Source: Mallotus nudiflorus
Taxonomy: Eukaryota; Streptophyta; Magnoliopsida; Malpighiales; Euphorbiaceae
DNA length: 64,000 nt
Direction of reading: 5' to 3'
Assembly (NCBI GenBank): GCA_947683625.1
Contig: CANTUR010000049.1
Span: 8,100,501-8,164,500, forward strand
The position numbers and the translations under genes were made by a program. Shown here in pieces: positions 23,664 to 37,009 of this stretch (its first letter is position 1; the number at the start of each line of letters is the position of its first letter). The notes beneath the pieces were generated by a model that made no database searches, was not told the origin of the DNA, and saw nothing but the letters and a program-made list of their open reading frames with translations.

Positions 23664-24480
23664 ATGGCATCAAACACCACATCTAATTTATCATTACGAT
23701 TGATCCTTGTGAAAGATAAGCTTAATGGGACTAACTTCCTTGATTGCTATAAAAACTTAAGAATTATTCTTAAACAAGAAAGAAAGGAATATATCCTTGA
23801 TCAACCAATCCCATATGAACTAGCTGCTAATGCTCCTAAAGCTTAAAAGGATGCTCATAGTAAGCATCTTAATGACTCTATTAATGTCACTTGCCTCATG
23901 CTTGGATGTATGGAATTAAAACTAAAAAAGCAATTGATGGAAGTGGATGCTTATACCATGATAGTCCATCTCAAGGAAATGTTCTAAGAGAAAGCTAGAA
24001 TTGAAAGGTTTAGCACTATAAAAGCATTTCTTTCTTGCAAGTTGACTACTGGCAACTATGTGTGTCCTCATGTTCTTAATACAAAAGGTCATCTTAAAGA
24101 TCTAAACAAACTTGGCCTTAAGATCGAATAAGAATTAGCCATTGATATTATTCTTCAGTCTTTGCCATAAACATATGATGGTTTTATTATGAACTATAAC
24201 ATGCATGGCATGAACAAAACTGTTTCTAAATTTCATGGGATGCTTAAGACTACTAAAAAGAATAGCAAGACTACCAAGGATGTTCTAATGGTTAATAAAA
24301 GGAAGAGCATAAAAAGGATAGGAAAGGGTAAAGGCAAAACTAAGCCTTTTAAAAGCTTAAGCCCAAGCCTAAACTAACACCCTAGGCAAAACCACCTAAG
24401 GAAGGAACATACTTTTTCTGTATTGAGCCAGGCCATTGGAAAAAAATTTTCAAGCTCTTTATCGATGATCCAAATAAGAA
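23664..24480 (+). pseudogene. copia gag remnant
   Basis: It starts with a clear ATG and MASNTTSNLSLRLILVKDKL, the typical copia gag opening, followed by LNGTNFLDCYKNLRIILKQE and a KEYILDQPIP segment. After the first stop at 23844 the homology continues in frames through a lysine-rich GKGKTKPFKS tract near 24323-24355. The zinc knuckle region near 24410-24440 is degraded. The product would have been the capsid-like protein packaging the RNA. Confidence 0.8.
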
Positions 24481-27400
24481 TAGGGGTAGTGCAAGTATTC
24501 ATGTTATAGAAGTCAATTTATCTACTTCTAATTATTTGGTATTAGATACTAGTTTTGGACCTCACATTTATACTAATGTGCAAGGTCTAAAAAGGAGTAG
24601 AATCTTGGCTAAAGGAGAAGCTGATCTATTAGTTGAAAATGATGTAAGAGTTATTGCATTAACTATAGGAACTTATGAATTAACTTTGCATGGTGGATTT
24701 GTTTTAATTTTGAAAAACTATTATTATATACCTATAATGAGCAAGAATATTATTTTTGTTTCTTATTAGGACAATAATGGTTTTGAATTTATTATTAGGA
24801 ATAACAAATGCTCTATTTATAATTATAACATCTTCTATGGATATGCTCCATGAAATCATGGTCTTTATGTTTTAGACATTGAATACACTAATGAAAAGTC
24901 CATCCATAACATTAATACAAAGAAATTTAAATCTAATGATTTAAACTCAATCTATCTTTGGCATTATCATTTAGGCCATATAAATGAGAAACACATATTA
25001 AAGCTCCACTAACATGGAGTTTTGAATTCATTTGATTTTGAATCATTTGAAAAATATGAATCTTATTTATTAGGAAAAATGACTAAAACACCCTTTAATA
25101 GACATAATGAGAGGGCTGATGACTTATTAGGCCTTATACATTCTGATGTATATGGTCCATTAAGTTCTACTACTAGAGGAAGTTATAAGTACTTCATTAC
25201 TTTCACATATGATTTCAATAGATATGGTTATATCTATTTAATAAAGCATAAATTTGAATCTTTTGAAATGTTCAAAATTTATAAAAATGAAGTACAAAAT
25301 CAACTTAGTAAGAATATAAAAATACTAAGATCCTATTGAGGTGGCAAATATTTAAGCCAAGAATTTACTGATCATTTTATAGATTATGGAATAGTTTCAT
25401 AATTGACTACTAGGAACACCACAATGGAATGGTGTATTTGAACAAATAAATCAAACTTATTAGATATGGTTCAATCTATGATGAGACAATCAGATCTTCC
25501 AATCTCCCTTTGGGGTTATGCTTTAGAAACTGCTACATTTCTTTTGCATAGAGTTCCATTAAAGGTAGTTGAAAAGACACCATATGAGATATAAAAAGGG
25601 GAAACTCCCAGTTATCTTTTCTTAAGATTTAGGAATGTGAGTCTTATGTGAAGCATTAGATTTCATATAAATTAGCACCCAAATCAAACAGGTGCCTTTT
25701 TGTGGGATATCCTAAAGAAACCAAAGGATATTACTTCTATAATGCTTATGAGAACAAAGAGGTTATTGCTCCGGATGGTGTCTTTTTGGAAAGAGAATAT
25801 ATTTCCAAAGGAACTAATAGGAGTAAGGTATAGCTTGAAGAAATTCAAGAACCACAAAATAACATTATACCATATATGGAACCTCAACAGGGTCAACAAG
25901 CAAATGCTGAATCTACATTAATACCATAAGGCCCTAGAAGGTCTGGTAGGACACGTTATAATCTTGAGAGATATGGATTTCTCATAATAAATAATAACAA
26001 TGTAATGATTGTGGATCAAAGTGAGCCCAAAACCTACCAAAAGGCCATGAAAATTTCAAACTTAAGACTTGGTTAGAGGCCATAAAATAAAAAAAGTGAT
26101 CCATTTTAATAATAAATTATGGACTTTAATTGATCCACTTAAAGGTTTAAAAACTATTGGGTGCAAATGGGTTTTCAAAATGAAAACTAACATGGATGGC
26201 AATGTGCATTCCTTTACAGCAAGATTGGTTACAAACGTTTTAAGCAAACACATGGTATAGACTATAATGAAACCTTTTGACCAGTTGCTATGCTTATATC
26301 TATTCGAATTCTCCTTACCATAGCTACATAATATGATTATGAGATATGGAAAATGGATGTCAAAACAACTTTCCTTAATGGAAACCTAATTAAGGATGTG
26401 TATATGACACAACCAGAGGGTTTTGTTAATCTTGAGAATTCTTGAAAGGTTTGCAAGCTTCGTAGATCCATTTACGGATTGAAGCAAGGTTCTTAGAGTC
26501 AGAATCTTCATTTTGATGAAGCAGTCAAAGAGTTTAGATTCATCAAGAATGAAGATCAACCTTATATTTATAAAAAGGTTATTAGGAGCACAATAATTTT
26601 TCTAGTGCTATATGTTGATGACATATTACTTATTAGAAATGATATTCCTACTATACAAAATGTTAAATCATGGTTAGAGAATTATTTCTCAATGAAAGAC
26701 TTAGGTGAAGCCGCATATATTTTAGGCATTAAGATCTATAAAGATAGATTTAAAAGGCTTATTGGTCTAAATTAGAGCACTGGCATTGACAAGGTATAGA
26801 ATAGGTTTACTATGCAAAACTTTAAGAGAGGATTCTTGCCAATGTCTTATGGCATTAGTCTTAGCAAGATTTAGTGAGACCATATGAGTAAAATTCCATA
26901 TGCTTATATTATTGGATCCATCATGTATGCCATGCTATGCACTAGACTAGATATCTTATATGCTTTGAGCATAATGAGCAAATACCTATCAGACCTAGGT
27001 GAAAGTCATTGGATAGCAGTTAAGAATATCCTTAAGCACTTAAGAAGGACTAAGGATGCATTTTTACTTTATGGTGGGGTAGGAAGATGAGCTAGCTTAA
27101 ATGGTTACAAAGATGCTAGCTTTTAATCTTACAAAGATAACTTCTGATCATAGTTAGATGATGTGTTTTGTTTAAATAGAGGTGCAGTGAGTTGGACAAG
27201 TTCAAAGCAAGACATTATTATTGATTCTACAACAAAGGCATCTAAGGAAGCTGCTTGGATTAATAAGTTCATAAATAGATTTGGAGTTATTCATAGTATA
27301 TTAAATCTAATAGACTTTTATTATGATAACACTGGAGCTATAGCATAGGCTATGAAACCCAAATCACATCAACGATCCAAACATATGCTCTAGTGTTATA

Positions 27401-27530
27401 ATCTCATTAGAGAGGTTATTGAGAGAGAAGTGAAGATATGCACAATAGCAATAGATGACAATGTTACTAATCCACTAACTAAGCCTCTTCCATAAGCCAA
27501 GCATGAGAGTCATACTAGGTCAATGGGTAT
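24481..27530 (+). pseudogene. copia pol remnant (protease, integrase, RT, RNase H)
   Basis: Visible blocks are protease LDTSFGPHI near 24540, GAG-pre-integrase LWHYHLGHI near 24956 with a YLLGKMTKTPF segment, the integrase core LLGLIHSDVYGPL near 25120-25155 and a degraded second catalytic site LRSYXGGKYLS near 25325, in which Asp is replaced by Tyr. RT with an intact YVDDILLI lies at 26611-26634. An RNase H/C-terminal region has SKIPYAYIIGSIMYAM (26887-26935), GAVSWTSSKQD (27181-27213) and NPLTKPLP. Stops and frame changes are throughout. Confidence 0.88.
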
Positions 27531-27558
27531 AAATAAAATGTTAATTGGGCCTAGTGCA

Positions 27559-27567
27559 AGTGGGAGG
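27559..27567 (+). other. copia polypurine tract
   Basis: AAGTGGGAGG immediately precedes the 3' LTR, the standard plus-strand priming site of plant copia elements. Confidence 0.75.
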
Positions 27568-27568
27568 T

Positions 27569-28997
<1,429 letters not shown>

Positions 28998-30480
28998 TAC
29001 TGCGGGTCAAATTGTATACCTTAGTCTCTAAGACTTAGTATAGAGTAGTAGGGTGTCGAACATTGGGAATTTGGTAAAATTTTGTATTAATCGGATAGAT
29101 AATTAGATGGATAGGCAAAATAAATTAGAATAGGAATATTGATTACAATAATTAAGAAAATCTAAAAACTAATTATTTCTAAGAACACAAAACAAAAGTT
29201 ATAACAAGTATATGGAAGAATCATAATTTAGAATATAAATAAGAACTTATAAAATTACATCATATAACACATTGATTGGATATTAGTACATAATCTTTAA
29301 AAGCAATTCTCATTGTAAATTAAAGTCAATTCCTCTTTAAAAGTAACTTTCATTATCTATTAAAGATATTTCCTCTTGGAGTTTACATTCATTCTCATGG
29401 CAATGCAAAAACAAGAGAGAACTATACAACACATTATACTAATTTATTCCGTTAAGATGAATACCTTTGTCTCCAAATTAAATTCAATTCTTAAGTAATT
29501 TCAATTATCTTCCACCAAATTACTCCAATTCTCATTGTAAGTAATTCAATTGACAAGTTACATATGGTGATCAAGCATACACAACATGATTAAGCACTAA
29601 TTGAAATTAAATCATAAATAAAATGAGAAAATGTAGTTCTTATTTAATTCATAGTTGGAATTTTCATAAAATATTTAGTCAAGATACATACTTAAAGAAC
29701 AAAGAGAGGAAATCAAATACAACTTAGAAAAAGGATAGAAAATAAAGTGAATAGATAAAACCCTTTACAATCTTCTAACACTTGGTGTAGAATATCTTCC
29801 CTTCCTTTATTGTTCTTCTTCTCTCTCTCTTCTTTGCCTTTTTTTTTATTTTTGTATATCTCCTTTTTTTCTTTTCAGAATTGATGCATATATATCATTT
29901 TTAAAAGCTGCAGGAAGTGTCTAGAATATGATTGAACTTGGAAAGGCACCACTTGACACCAAAGGTCACCATCCTATACAGATACTGTAACTTCAAGGGC
30001 ATTTTCGTCCATCCAAATGACTTTATTTCTGGAAAGTTCCTCCATGAAAGTTATAGAACTCTGTATTATCTTTTCATAGCAACTTGAATCACTAAATTTG
30101 GACATTGGTAGACAATGTTATGGCTGAAATACAAAAACAGCTCAAAGCTGAAAAGTTGCAACCCTTTGTAGAAGTAATGCATGGTGATGACTCGTGAATG
30201 CTTGATGACTCGTCACAGAAGGATTTGGTGATGACTCATGAAGGCTTCCAACTTGCTTCCTTTGGCTTAAAAAGCTTCATTGTTCATTTTAACAAGTCTA
30301 AAACTCTTTTAATGCACCAATCAAGGCTAAAAACATGTATGAAACACACAAGCAACTAATAAAGACACTTAGAAGTAAAAATAATAATTGCATAACCAAA
30401 TAAACACACAAAAATAACAAAAATCATATAAAATAACAACTAAACTACCATAGATAACTATGCATATTTGCATTATATCA
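28998..30480 (-). mobile_element. solo-LTR-like insertion in copia 3' LTR
   Basis: The insertion splits the copia LTR and is flanked by a perfect 5 bp duplication ACCCC (28993-28997 and 30481-30485); removing it restores LTR collinearity. On the minus strand it starts TGATATAATGC and has TGACCCGCA near its other end, so TG...CA termini are present except for three extra bases (TAC) at 28998-29000. A TATA-like ATATATAT context near 29890 and a purine-rich run (minus strand) follow. A short imperfect GATGACTCGTGAA repeat is at 30187-30245. No coding domain was seen. A solo LTR is the best reading; a non-autonomous element is possible. Confidence 0.6.
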
Positions 30481-30545
30481 ACCCCCTCTCTTTCTTCTAA
30501 CTATCTTATCATTAGATCATCTTAGTAAGTGTTTGGAAACCCTAT
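30481..30545 (+). repeat. copia 3' LTR, second part (truncated)
   Basis: It continues the LTR with TTCTTCTAACTATCTTATCATTAG, matching the 5' LTR at about 21845. Similarity ends near 30545, about 100 bp short of the terminus present in the 5' and solo LTRs. Confidence 0.75.
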
Positions 30546-31351
30546 TGGTGATATATAGACTTATACTTTATAGGATCATTATAATTTTTTTTGCAATCAT
30601 ATTTTTCATCAAATTTCAGTTGTAGAATGTTAATATAATTAAGTAATGTTTTAATCAAATTGATTTAAATAGTATTTCTATTAGGAAATACTTAAAAAAG
30701 ACTTTTAAAATTAAAAATGGATTACGTAAATTTGTTTCTATTTTAGAAACAAAAATTGTGTTGTTGCTAGAATAAAAATAGAATTGGTTCCTAAATACAT
30801 AGATGTTATATTTTAAAATTATAAATGGAATATAATATTCCATTTCTAATTTAGAAATATAATGTTATGTTCCATTTCTAAATTAGAAAGAAAAATATTC
30901 TATTTCTAATTTGGAAATGGAAGCCTTCCATTATAATTCCATTTTTAATTAGAAATGGAACTTTAAATTATATTGCTAATAAGATTTGCAATGAGCGATA
31001 TACCAACATTTAGATTCTATTTCTAAATTTATTTCTAATTATTTTAGAAATGGATTTATTAATATAAAAAATGAAAATTTCCATTTCTAAACAATACTTT
31101 TTTTATAATGTCTTTTCACTTGAATTAAACTTTATCGAGATCATGATTTGGATGCTCATGATCATGAGGTTAATGCTTACAGCTTTTGTTTTGACTCCGA
31201 AATGACTTAGTCTTTACTTCAAAACTTCACCAATTGAGGATGGACTTAAACCTAACTAAAACAAACACCTAAGCATATGTATTAATAGATTAAAATTTAT
31301 TATTAAGTCAAAACTAAGGGCAATTAGATATTAATCATAAAAGGTTAATAA
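30546..31351 (-). repeat. probable Sirevirus 3' LTR fragment
   Basis: It lies directly downstream of the polypurine tract on the minus strand. No second copy is in the window to confirm it. Between 30655 and 31092 it holds a dense set of short inverted words of the form CCATTTCTAA/TTAGAAATGG. Confidence 0.35.
30655..31092. repeat. cluster of palindromic ATTTCTAA/TTAGAAAT motifs
   Basis: At least seven near-palindromic words based on ATTTCTAATTAGAAAT occur here, for example at 30840-30858, 30872-30890, 30939-30958 and 31017-31060. Copies are in both orientations and spaced irregularly. Confidence 0.7.
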
Positions 31352-31365
31352 TCTCCCCCTTTTTG
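31352..31365 (-). other. Sirevirus-like polypurine tract
   Basis: The minus strand reads CAAAAAGGGGGAGA, the form typical of Sirevirus elements, followed by ATTATTAAC at the presumed LTR start. Confidence 0.65.
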
Positions 31366-31476
31366 ACTTTGATAATCAATTTTTGAATGATAATGAAAAA
31401 TAACTAAGTGTATATATGTGTACTTATGCTCGATACCCCCCTTATTTATATACTAAGGGATTTGAAAATTTCTCTA

Positions 31477-31717
31477 CCTTAATATATGTTAGGGTGAGTT
31501 AAACATACTAAATATCATTTAATCACATTAACTATTTAGTTTCTTCCATAATTTGGCATTTTAGTTACAAGCATAATTATTATCATTCAAAATGCTGCCT
31601 TAATATATGCTAGGGTGAGTTAAAGATACTAAATATCATTTAATCACATTAACTATTTAGTTTCTTCCATAATTTGGAATTTTAGTTACAAGCATAATTA
31701 TTATCATTCAAAATGCT
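31477..31717. repeat. 121 bp tandem duplication
   Basis: Two copies (31477-31597 and 31598-31717) each start CCTTAATATATG and end CATTCAAAATGCT. They differ at only a handful of positions, so the duplication is recent relative to the decay around it. Confidence 0.92.
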
Positions 31718-31959
31718 AAATTGTTCTTTTGCTTTATTAAAGTAAAAAAAGGAGGAAAATAAAATGTCAATTGAAATATAATAAAGTAATTAAATAAGAT
31801 GAATGATACCAACTGAAAATAAAGGAACCAAAAAATGAAATGGATGCTAAATATTAAATGAATGCTAAATAAAAAATAAGGATGCCAATTGAAAAAAATT
31901 AATTGAATTATTTTTAGAATATCAAATAATTTTTTAGAATCATTTTGATCATGCAAAGG

Positions 31960-33720
31960 TCAAATTCTCTTTCTACATATTAATGTTTGCATATCTATGA
32001 CAAACTATATAAATTAAGTTTATTAGTTTATCAATAATTATCATAAAAATAGCTAAAATTATGAAGCAATTTTTGAACCCAAACCTTATTTGGTCTAGGC
32101 TTATGAATCTAAAAGTAGTCAATAAGTAAAAGGTTGAGATGTTGTGTTTTTATAGTAACATGCATTATTAGTATATCCAAATTTCATACAATAAAAATAT
32201 CTAATTTTAGCAAATCTACTTTGCTTACCAACCCTTATAAGTTTATCATATCTATGATGGTTGGTAGCTTTCCTAGATAGAAAAGTTCTAGGATGAGTAT
32301 GCATCTTATAATTATAACAATGCATAAATATTTAAGTTGTAAAGTGTATATGTGTGTTCCTTTTATTGTGATACATGAATGCATAATGAGATTTAGGATT
32401 TTTAAGTTGAACGTCATCATAAATAACCTTTTAAGGTTTGGCCTTTGGATTTATAAGATTCTTAGTATTCGAAAGGTAAGCTTTAAAGATCTTACAAGGA
32501 ATAAGGGATGAAGGAAGAGTAGCCTTAATAAAATTAAGGGAACTTGATGATGTAAAGGCTTCATTAGATAAACTAAGTCCATGTTTTTCACTTAGAAATC
32601 TTTATGAAATTAAGATATTATCAAGACTCTCTTTTCCTTTATGAATCTTGGAAATAAAGCATTAAGAATGTTTCATTTTCTTTCTTGAATTTATCATACT
32701 TATTTTTCAAAGAAGTTAATGCTTTTAAATCAATAGTGAGTTTCTCATGTTAGGAATTAACATTTGAAAATTCTAATTTCAAATCCTTAAAACTTTTAAA
32801 TAATTTTAACAACTTTTGTTTATAGAAATTTTTCTTTAATAGTAATTTTTTATATTTCAAAGCTAATTTTCTTACTAAAGAGCTCTCATAGTCAACGTCC
32901 TTATCATTATCAAACCCACTATAACATAAGTCATTACAAGAATTATCATAAGAAGAATAAGAAGTAGAGGGTACCTCATAGTTGTCCTCTAACACTATGA
33001 AGTAAATATTAGTATATTCTTATTGCTTCTCTTTTATGTCCAATTCATATAAGTCATCTCAAGTAGTTTTAAAAGCTTTTCTTATTTCTTTTTCTCGTTT
33101 GCTTTTGTGCTTGACCCTTGGACATTCACTTCTATGGTGGCTGGGCTTTTTGCACTCACAATATGTGACTTATATAGCTTTCTTGAATTCACTCATTTTT
33201 TACTCCTTGAGCTTTGTCAAGAAGTTTTTAAATCTTCTTGTAAGGATGACTAATTCTTGTTCATCTTCACTTAAGTCTTCAGTTGACTCTTCATCTCTTA
33301 AACCTTTACAAGCTTTAAATGCAATGCTCTTTTCTTCTTATCTTTTTCATTCTTTTCTTCTTTCCTTTGCCATAAAATAAGCTCATAAATGAGAATTTTA
33401 ACAATGAGCATATCAGTTAAAAGCTTTAAGAGATTATGTGCCTTTTCAATAAAGGTCACTTTAGACTCCCAATCCTTTTAGGGAAGAATATTGGTATTCA
33501 TTTATTCTCTTAAATAGTGTCTTCGAAGCTTATTTCATGTCATGAGGAGGGCATTAAGGCATTTTTTCATCTCTGTTATGCTCTCATATGGCTTTATTTT
33601 CAAAAGTTCATATTCATAAACATGAAGTTAAACTTTCTTGTTTTTTACTTACACATTGCGTTCATAATGGTTCTTCAAGGTCTTTTAAATTTCTTTTTAT
33701 GAAGATATAATGCCACACCT
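31960..33720 (-). pseudogene. Sirevirus-like gag remnant with two zinc knuckles
   Basis: From the high-coordinate end the minus strand gives a gag core with WESKVTFIEKAHNLLKL near 33415-33465, a KSIAFKACKGL segment near 33300-33335, DEQELVILTRRFKNFL near 33225-33275, and a knuckle YCECKKPSHHRSECPRVK near 33120-33170 in which the first Cys has moved. These are followed by a Ser/Tyr-rich stretch, the open segment 32995-32750, and a second knuckle YFYCMKFGYTNNACYYKN near 32135-32190. This order is that of Sirevirus gag and early pol. Frames are broken in many places. Confidence 0.7.
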
Positions 33721-33734
33721 TCCCACACCTTTCC

Positions 33735-36372
33735 TTTGACATTTTATGCATTGATAGTTTTTAACCTTTTAGGAAATACGAAAAATAATACTCATAATGG
33801 CCTATTATTATAACTATGTACAGTTTATCTTCATGGATGTGCATGAATGATTTGTACATGTTCTTAATAACTATTTTGATTGGTCCTAACAATAGAAAGG
33901 ATACAATTGATATTTTCCTTTAGCCCATTATAATTGAGTTGGAGATGCTTTACGAAGTCTGTGTGGAAACATATAATATTTATATGAAGTAAAATTTATA
34001 TATATGTGTTGCCTTAATATAGACAATCAATGATTTTCTAGCATATGCCCATATTGTATAAAGGACTTTGATGCATTCACATTATGTTAAAATAGAAAGA
34101 CTATATGGATTAATAACCATTATAAATTCTTATTAGATGACCATCCATTTAGAAACATAAAAAGTGGTTTTTATATGGAAAAAGGGTAATTATACATGCA
34201 CTTTTGATTAGATCTAGAACGAAACTAGTGGAGCATATTAATTTTATTGGATTGTAGTCTATCATTAGTGTTAATTCATAAGTAATAAATTATCAAATCT
34301 GGAAAGCTTACAAGTGTAGTTGGAGGAAATAAAGTATATTTTAGAATTTACCATACTGGCATACATATTGGATTAGACATAATTTATATGTCATGCATAT
34401 AGAGAGAAAATTTTTTGACAACATTTTGAATACAATTATGAATGTAAAAGGAAAAACAAAGGAAAATGCCTAATCAATAGAGGATTTAAAAGAATATTGC
34501 TATCAACCATTGTTGCTTATGGATAAACATTATGGTAAATACCCAAAGGCATATTTCACTTCATCAAGGAATGAACAAGAAAAATTTTGTGAATGGATAA
34601 AGAATTTGAAGTTTCTAGATGGTTTGATATTCATTATGTGAAGATGTTTTAAAGGAGGTGGATCTAAGTTATAAGAAATGAAGAGTCATGATTATCATAT
34701 GTTCATATAGCATTTAATTCCAATTGCATTTAGAGAACTTCTACCCCAACATCTATGGCAATGTCTAAAATAATTAGGCCTTTTTTAAAGATATGGCATT
34801 AATAAATCACAAATGCCATAAAAATGGAAACATATGAAATTAAAAATCCTATAATCTTATGCAAAATAAAATGCATTTTTCATCTAGTTTTTTTATTCAA
34901 TAGAGCACTTACTAGTTAATTTACCATATGAAGCGAGGATAGTAGGTCTAGTGCAATACAGTAGATGTATTGATTTAAGAGGTAAAAAAGAATATTTTAT
35001 CTTCCAAAATAAATTTATATAATACAAGTTTCTTAATTATTCTAGGGTAAGCAATGCATGTGCAAAATTAATTAAGAAAGTCATATATAGGTACGTATGG
35101 AAATTGAATAATAATGTTTGCAATAAAACCAAGGTTAAAAGGTCAATTGCTAACTCCTATCTAGTTAAAGAATTATTATCATTTTGCATGCATTATTTCA
35201 ATTCATTAGTGCAAACAAAGTAGAAAAGGCTCCCATAAAATGCAGTTAAAATTGATAAATTGTAAGTTATTAATATGTTGTTAATTTTCAAAACATTGAT
35301 GACATGGAGTATGATTCAGCTTACATATACATACTATTGAATTGCAATGAAGTTAAACAATATGTGAAGTATGTATATCAAAAAAAATGAACATATAATA
35401 TTTTTCTTTAATGTATTGAATTTGAAGTAGTGTTTTCCTTACTAAAGTATGCATAAAGCGTGGTTCAATGAATGTAATCCTTACATTCAACTAGATAAAG
35501 TATATTAGAAATTGGAAATAAAATACTTAACTTGATTTGAAGATTTTTTGAGTTCATTTAATGTGTTAAGTTAAACGGAATATGATTAATATAATTTGTA
35601 ACATAATAATAATTTAGTAAATAGTTTTTATAGTTTGAGAATATCAATGATAGAATATGTAGAGATGTCATATATAGACCCTTATATATAGTAAAATCAT
35701 ATCAAGGATATTGCATAAATGGATACAATTTTCTCATAGTTGGTCATAGGGTATATCAAACTAATAGCAACTGTGTCATTTACACAAAGGGATATAGTCA
35801 TACTATAAATAATATATAGTATTTTGGTTTACTTATAGTAATACTTGAATTAGAATACCTTGCACTACTAATAAATCAAACAATGTTATCTAAATTTAAA
35901 TGGTTTGATCTAAGTCCATGTGGCACTCACATTCATGAAAAATATGGACTTGTAGATGCTCACACGGATCAAACATTTAATCATTATGAACCATTTATTC
36001 TTGCATTTCATACTACTCAAGTTTATTGCATTTCTTTTCCTTCAACTCAGAGGACATCAAGTGACTTATTAGTTATTTGCAAAGTCAAAGCAATATATAT
36101 TGTTAATTTCCCAAAAATAAATACTCCTATAAAAATACCCTTTTAAGAAGATGAAGTCAGATTACATAAAATTAATACAAAATGTGCATAAAGTAGTTTT
36201 AGTAGATCTGAATAGGCCTATGTTGACATTAATAAAATTGGATCATTACATAGACAATTAGTGAATAATAAAAATAAAGATTAAGAAAATGACAAAGTGG
36301 AAGGCTAAGATATAACAGAAGAAGATGATGATGATGACTATCAAAATGTGAATTTGGTATATAATGATTAAT
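33735..36372 (+). pseudogene. CACTA (En/Spm) transposase remnant: TNP2-like and DUF4216
   Basis: TNP2-type blocks in order: a PIIITMYSLSSWMCMNDLYMFL-like segment near 33806-33870, IGPNNRKDTIDIFL near 33880-33920, TINDFLAYA near 34020-34050, LPYWHTYWIRHNLYVMHIE near 34345-34400, KYPKAYFTSSRNEQEKFCEWI near 34535-34600, PIAFRELLPQHLWQCL near 34720-34765, and KRSIANSYLVKELLSFCMHYF near 35138-35200. A DUF4216-like segment follows in the open frame 35883-36146 (KYGLVDAHTD, PFILAFHTTQVYCISFPS). An acidic C-terminus ends near 36372. Many stops interrupt it. I could not find CACTA terminal repeats, so the element ends are unknown. Confidence 0.8.
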
Positions 36373-37009
36373 TCATTTCATACATCATATAATTAATTGC
36401 TAGTTAATTGTAATTTTAACTATTATGTAATAAATATTAAATGTTAACTTGCACTTGTATTGATTATAAATTATTTAATTCAATTAGTGAACCCTAATTA
36501 ATTGATTGATCGTGAGAATAGGTGATAATTAGTTTTGGTATGCTTAAATGATCTTAAGAGGGAAACAATGAAATAGTCGAATGAAATTTTGTAATTCAAG
36601 TTCTAACTAGTGAAACAAACTCAATATCTAGTTTATTCCTATTAATTTAATTTAGACTAATTAGAGTAAAAAAGTTATTTTAATTTGTTTAATTTAATTG
36701 GATTTTTGCTAGTTAGGGAAATCAATTGAAAGGTAGCACTTATTACCCTTTTCTTGTATGAATGATACTTTACTTATCACTTTATTATTTGTCATGATAC
36801 ATACACTTGTGAAGTTGTGCTAATATTATGAAAGATAAAGAATACAAATTTAATAAATGTTAAATTTATTTTATAAAAATTTAAAAATAATTGTTAAAAA
36901 TACAATTTAAATATTAAAATAAAATTAATACATTTTATAAAGTTGAAAAAACAAATGATTTTAAAAGTAAAGTATAATTAATAATTAGTCTAAAATTCAT
37001 AGTGTCTAC
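36373..37009. other. unassigned AT-rich sequence
   Basis: No coding or repeat structure was recognised. It probably includes the 3' end of the CACTA element and the flank of the solo LTR. Confidence 0.4.

Larger units (their letters stand above)
30546..33734 (-). mobile_element. internally deleted Sirevirus-like copia element
   Basis: On the minus strand a Sirevirus-type gag remnant (33720-31960) is followed within about 600 bp by a Sirevirus-type polypurine tract (31352-31365) and then probable 3' LTR sequence. Normally several kilobases of pol separate these parts, so pol is missing. The 5' LTR and gag start are cut off at the CACTA element near 33735. Confidence 0.6.

Noticed and set aside
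33036..33380. Plus-strand frame of 114 codons
   Set aside because: It is the complement of the Sirevirus-like gag on the minus strand.
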